Source: Sympetrum striolatum
Taxonomy: Eukaryota > Arthropoda > Insecta > Odonata > Libellulidae
NCBI GenBank assembly: GCA_947579665.1
Contig: OX388345.1
Location: 59,821,454 to 59,885,453, forward strand
DNA length: 64,000 bases
Reading direction: 5' to 3'
The translations under genes were made by a program, and so were the position numbers. Below the pieces are notes generated by a model. That model searched no databases. It saw only the letters and a list, made by a program, of their open reading frames with translations, and was not told the DNA's origin. Of the stretch, positions 62,501 to 64,000 are shown one piece after another. The number at the start of each line of letters is the position of its first letter. Position 1 is the first letter of the stretch.

Positions 62501-63965
62501 ACAAGAATATTAATCTTCAAAACAAACAGCCATTAATTAATAAAAATCTATCTTTTGCTTACAAGTGGACCTCATCAGCACTTAAGATGGCGGAGATGGT
62601 CTCGTTCTTTACTTGGTGGTAATCCGTAATTACGGGAAAAGTAAACTAAATACTTTAATTTACACTAAACAACTACTATACTAACTAAAGAACTTCGTAT
62701 ATGTCCACACTAATAGACCAGTTTCGCCTTGCGCCTAAACCGGTTGGTTATTAAAACCCATTAGTGAGGAAATATGCGGTTCTATTTCTTTCTATTTAGA
62801 ATGTCATTGCACCAAGTTCGATGATAGAATTTATATTATACTTACAACTACTATTATTTTATTTTTGGTTCAGTATGAATTAAAGTATCACGTCTACTTT
62901 ACTCGTTAGCATGTAACTTATGTACAATTGACGAACTCGTGTAATGGCTGAAAATTTTACTATCACCGAAGAGTGAGACTTTGAACATTAATGGTGAGTT
63001 CAGGCTTAACTTTGTGGCAATGTAAAACACAGAGCTTCAACATTGATTCTCGGTGAGAATATGCTTTTACGCAATATCCGAAGGAAACATTTTGCTTTCT
63101 GCCATAGCTTAAATCCAAAAATCCAGTAGGCGGAGTGAGTATATCAGTTTACTCGCTTCGTGAATTGCGTACTCTGCTCTTATTCTATAGACTAAGCGAT
63201 GCTAATTTGAAAAACAGTGGCTTCCAAATGTGCAGTAACTCATCTTCACAGGTGCGGGTCATTTTTAACGATCCGCAAATTCGCTAACGACTGGGTTGAC
63301 TGGGGGAATATTAATGATAAATTATAATCAATATGCTTACAATGTCACGCCACCCACTCAACTGGTCCAAACCCAACCCAGAGAAGTGGGCTTTTCTATT
63401 TCCATGTTCTCCGAAATTTTTACACCCTTCGCGGATTGCATAAAAGGAATTCAGCTCTCCGTCTAATGTCTAAAGATTTTGGTACCCGTATTCGATGAAT
63501 AACGAATATTTTAATTCAATTATATACACTGTAAATAATGTGTTTTGTCGAAATGTGAGTATCAGCATTTATTTTAGTTTTACTAATTTGAAATTTTCTT
63601 TACAGGTGAGTACATCTTTCTTCATATTTCTGGATGCAAGTCTCATTACTCTTCCAGACATTTTGTAAGTACTTTGATGTTATTATTTTTCTTATGCGCT
63701 TATTTAGAAATCTATCAGTACGATATTTTATTGAAGTTTATGTATTTTATCTGTTTTACGTTATTAGGGTAAAATGATTCTAGCTCATATTCGGAAAAAA
63801 AATGCTTAAGTGTTTTCTTCTGAGCATCTGTAATTTTGAGATGGATAAGGAAACACAACTATAAAAGTTAATGAAGTATTTCCTTTTAATTCGCAAGATA
63901 AAATTTTGGCATTTGAATCTCTACAAGAGAAAACAATTCAATCAGTATCGACGATTTTCCTAGAT
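59566..63965. other. No gene seen; islets at about 60.0-60.37, 61.44-62.0 and 63.1-63.5 kb
   Basis: Open frames are short (64-80 codons) and without domains. A perfect 14-bp palindrome, AATCTGCGCAGATT, is at 61465-61478. A 12-bp palindrome, CCGTAATTACGG, is at about 62626-62637. Otherwise AT-rich, with nothing I can identify. Confidence 0.5.
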
Positions 63966-63970
63966 TTTTA

Positions 63971-64000
63971 CTTTCTCCCTATACGTAGTACAGAGAAAGT
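63971..64000. mobile_element. Start of a second copy of the 40-kb element, cut by the window end
   Basis: The terminal hairpin of the 40,145 element recurs here with one change (GTACAG for GTATAG) and the same ATTTTTAC/TTTTTTAC lead-in. The rest of the copy lies beyond the window. Confidence 0.8.

Noticed and set aside
63600..63620. Splice-site-like TTTACAG followed by GTGAGTA
   Set aside because: An acceptor directly abutting a donor encloses no exon, and no coding frame adjoins it.
1..64000. CRISPR array, prokaryotic operon or phage-like gene cluster
   Set aside because: There are no regularly spaced identical short repeats with unique spacers, no closely packed genes and no ribosome-binding-site pattern. 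The element types present are eukaryotic.

Overview
The window reads as non-coding nuclear DNA from an animal with a large, repeat-rich genome, most likely an arthropod and probably an insect. The grounds are an AT-rich background with GC-richer islets every few kb, several short tRNA-derived SINEs, a hAT-type miniature element, a Helitron helicase remnant and fold-back elements. There are no operons, ribosome-binding sites or prokaryotic-type genes. I cannot name the species. None of the open reading frames reads as a conserved cellular protein. They cluster in GC-richer or pyrimidine-rich islets where stop codons are rare in several frames at once. The only protein homology I can support is a broken piece of a Helitron (Pif1-type) helicase near 54.2 kb.

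Layout. 0-1.3 kb: a diverged tandem array (spacing 149-176 bp) carrying a tRNA B-box-like motif, bounded by GATA and CTAT microsatellites. 1.3-14.5 kb: single-copy-looking DNA with GC islets. 14.5-14.8 kb: a fold-back element. 16.9-17.4 kb: a SINE fragment interrupted by a 325-bp non-autonomous hAT element, followed by a short duplication. 19.7-20.9 kb: a 1.18-kb DNA transposon with roughly 88-bp terminal inverted repeats and no intact transposase. 23.5-24.05 kb: a tandem duplication in which one copy holds a SINE and the other keeps the empty site.

24-40 kb: mostly unique DNA, with GC islets at about 24.6-25.3, 26.6-27.6, 30.9-31.6, 33.7-34.9 and 36.5-37.3 kb. Two more copies of the same SINE family lie at 30.5 and 37.7 kb; the latter has a perfect 13-bp target-site duplication. 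40.1-40.85 kb: an element with terminal hairpins, a GTCT proto-microsatellite and 172-178-bp internal tandem repeats, the architecture of Helentron-associated (DINE/pearl-like) elements. A second copy starts 30 bp before the window ends. 47.6, 49.5 and 49.85 kb: another SINE, a 161-bp near-palindrome and an 82-bp duplication. 53.5-54.6 kb: old repeats surrounding the Helitron helicase remnant. 57.1-59.6 kb: a tRNA-like sequence, a pyrimidine tract, a 338-bp-period duplication and a structured hairpin.

The sequence is best understood as intergenic or long-intron DNA shaped by old mobile elements. The GC islets may include conserved regulatory DNA, but that cannot be decided from one sequence. 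All similarities were read by eye; boundaries given as approximate may be off by a few bases.
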